Source: Ruminococcus sp.
Lineage (GTDB): Bacteria; Bacillota; Clostridia; Oscillospirales; Acutalibacteraceae
Assembly: GCA_023667385.1 (NCBI GenBank)
Contig: JAMPAE010000081.1
Coordinates: 1-6,941 of the forward strand
DNA: 6,941 nucleotides
Direction of reading: 5' to 3'
The position numbers were made by a program, and so were the translations under genes. This document shows positions 6,299 through 6,941 of this stretch, one piece after another. Numbering within the stretch: the first letter of the stretch is position 1; each line of letters opens with the position of its first letter. The notes below the pieces were generated by a model that was not told where the DNA came from, searched no databases, and worked only from the letters and a program-made list of their open reading frames with translations.

Positions 6299-6874
6299 TC
6301 AAGCGATAATCTCGCCCATAAGACCGGGTACGCAGCCTGCTGCATTTGATTCATCGGTGTCAATGTGCATTGCAAGCGCATATGACGGATTAACTCTGAC
6401 AACAACATCACCGAAAACCAATGAACGGTCGGCAGTTTTAACTGAAACTGAAACAACCTGGCTGTCTGTAAGTCCGTATTTTTCTGCATCATCGGGAGTC
6501 ATGTGAATGTGGCGCTTTGCAACAATCACACCGTCTTTAAGCTCAACCTCACCTTTCGGGCCAACAAGCTTGCAGCCTGCGCTGCCTTCAAGGTCGCCTG
6601 ATTCACGAACCGGAGCTTTGACACCGATTGAACGTGCATCACTTGCAGAAAGCTCAACCTGAGTTTCTTTTCTGACAGGACCGAGGATTGACACGGCAGG
6701 GAAGCTGCTCTTCGGGCCAACAACTGCAACTCTTTCTTCGCAGGCATACTGACCGGGCTGAGAAAGCTCCTTTTTCTTTGTCAGCTCATAGCCCTCTCCG
6801 AAAAGGATGCCGAGAACACGTTCACTGACATGAACATGGCGGGCTGAAGTTTCAATTAATACTTGTTTATCCAT
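6299..6874 (-). CDS. pduL: PduL-type phosphate acyltransferase (phosphotransacylase), without encapsulation peptide
   Basis: PduL enzymes exchange the CoA of propionyl-CoA or acetyl-CoA for phosphate, giving the acyl phosphate that acetate or propionate kinase uses to make ATP. They are unrelated to Pta. At 191 residues this is a complete catalytic unit of two similar halves. Conserved features are ARHVHVS (11-17), LGPVRKETQVELS (64-76), RHIHMTPDDA (121-130) and MHIDTDESNAAG (169-180). From memory of the solved PduL, His13, His15, Glu74, His122, His124 and His170 match the zinc ligands, and Arg68 the phosphate-binding arginine. The protein begins almost directly at the first motif, about 35 residues shorter at the N-terminus than microcompartment PduL, so it is probably a free cytosolic enzyme. 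The ATG at 6872-6874 has GGAGG at 6883-6887 with eight bases between. An in-frame TTG at 6887-6889 overlaps that site and is rejected. No kinase or shell-protein gene is in the window. Confidence 0.95.
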   Translation of the reverse strand: MDKQVLIETSARHVHVSERVLGILFGEGYELTKKKELSQPGQYACEERVAVVGPKSSFPAVSILGPVRKETQVELSASDARSIGVKAPVRESGDLEGSAGCKLVGPKGEVELKDGVIVAKRHIHMTPDDAEKYGLTDSQVVSVSVKTADRSLVFGDVVVRVNPSYALAMHIDTDESNAAGCVPGLMGEIIA

Positions 6875-6906
6875 AGTTTTGTCCTCCAAATTTGTTTTTT
6901 ATTCAA

Positions 6907-6930
6907 TCAAATGATTCTGACTCATTTTGA
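6907..6930. repeat. Imperfect inverted repeat upstream of pduL
   Basis: TCAAATGA (6907-6914) and TCATTTTGA (6922-6930) are reverse complements except for one extra A/T, separated by seven bases. It lies 33-56 bases before the pduL ATG, where an operator could sit. I cannot identify a clear -35/-10 pair in the 51 bases available, so its relation to a promoter is unknown. In AT-rich DNA a repeat this short can be chance. Confidence 0.25.
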
Positions 6931-6941
6931 ACATTTTACAA

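Noticed and set aside
6875..6889. TTG start five codons upstream of the pduL ATG
   Set aside because: That TTG overlaps the GGAGG ribosome binding site that serves the ATG at 6874, and no other ribosome binding site precedes it.

Overview
The window looks like chromosomal DNA of a Gram-positive anaerobe of the class Clostridia, probably near the Oscillospiraceae/Ruminococcaceae. This rests on clostridial-type SecA and PduL proteins, strong GGAGG-type ribosome binding sites, a TTG start and moderate GC. The exact taxon cannot be fixed from this sequence. All five genes lie on the minus strand, so transcription runs from the right edge to the left.

From right to left the layout is as follows. 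(1) 6299-6874 is a PduL-type phosphate acyltransferase without the N-terminal encapsulation extension. (2) The 110-base gap before the next gene holds a TATAAT box and a terminator-like hairpin ending just before a strong ribosome binding site. (3) 4824-6188 is a membrane-anchored extracellular protein with a Thr/Pro-rich stalk and a probable beta-propeller head; it starts with TTG and ends at a clean intrinsic terminator. (4) 4612-4782 holds a good promoter and a structured leader: a tiny ORF, a strong Shine-Dalgarno sequence and a long hairpin between that sequence and the ATG. (5) 3115-4611 is a GPH-family (MFS_2) sodium- or proton-coupled sugar-type symporter. (6) 1813-3063, 51 bases further on and probably in the same operon, is a single-pass membrane protein with a large acidic ectodomain that I do not recognise. 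(7) A GC-rich hairpin follows it. (8) 1-1586 is the N-terminal part of secA, cut by the left edge.

Functionally this is a housekeeping neighbourhood (protein export, acyl-phosphate metabolism) with two surface-protein genes and one transporter. I see no mobile element, phage, CRISPR array, toxin-antitoxin pair, defence system, tRNA or rRNA. The most notable signals are regulatory: the two leader regions at 4612-4718 and 6203-6273, and the pairing of an unknown ectodomain protein with a GPH transporter. I found no convincing evidence of a wholly new system.
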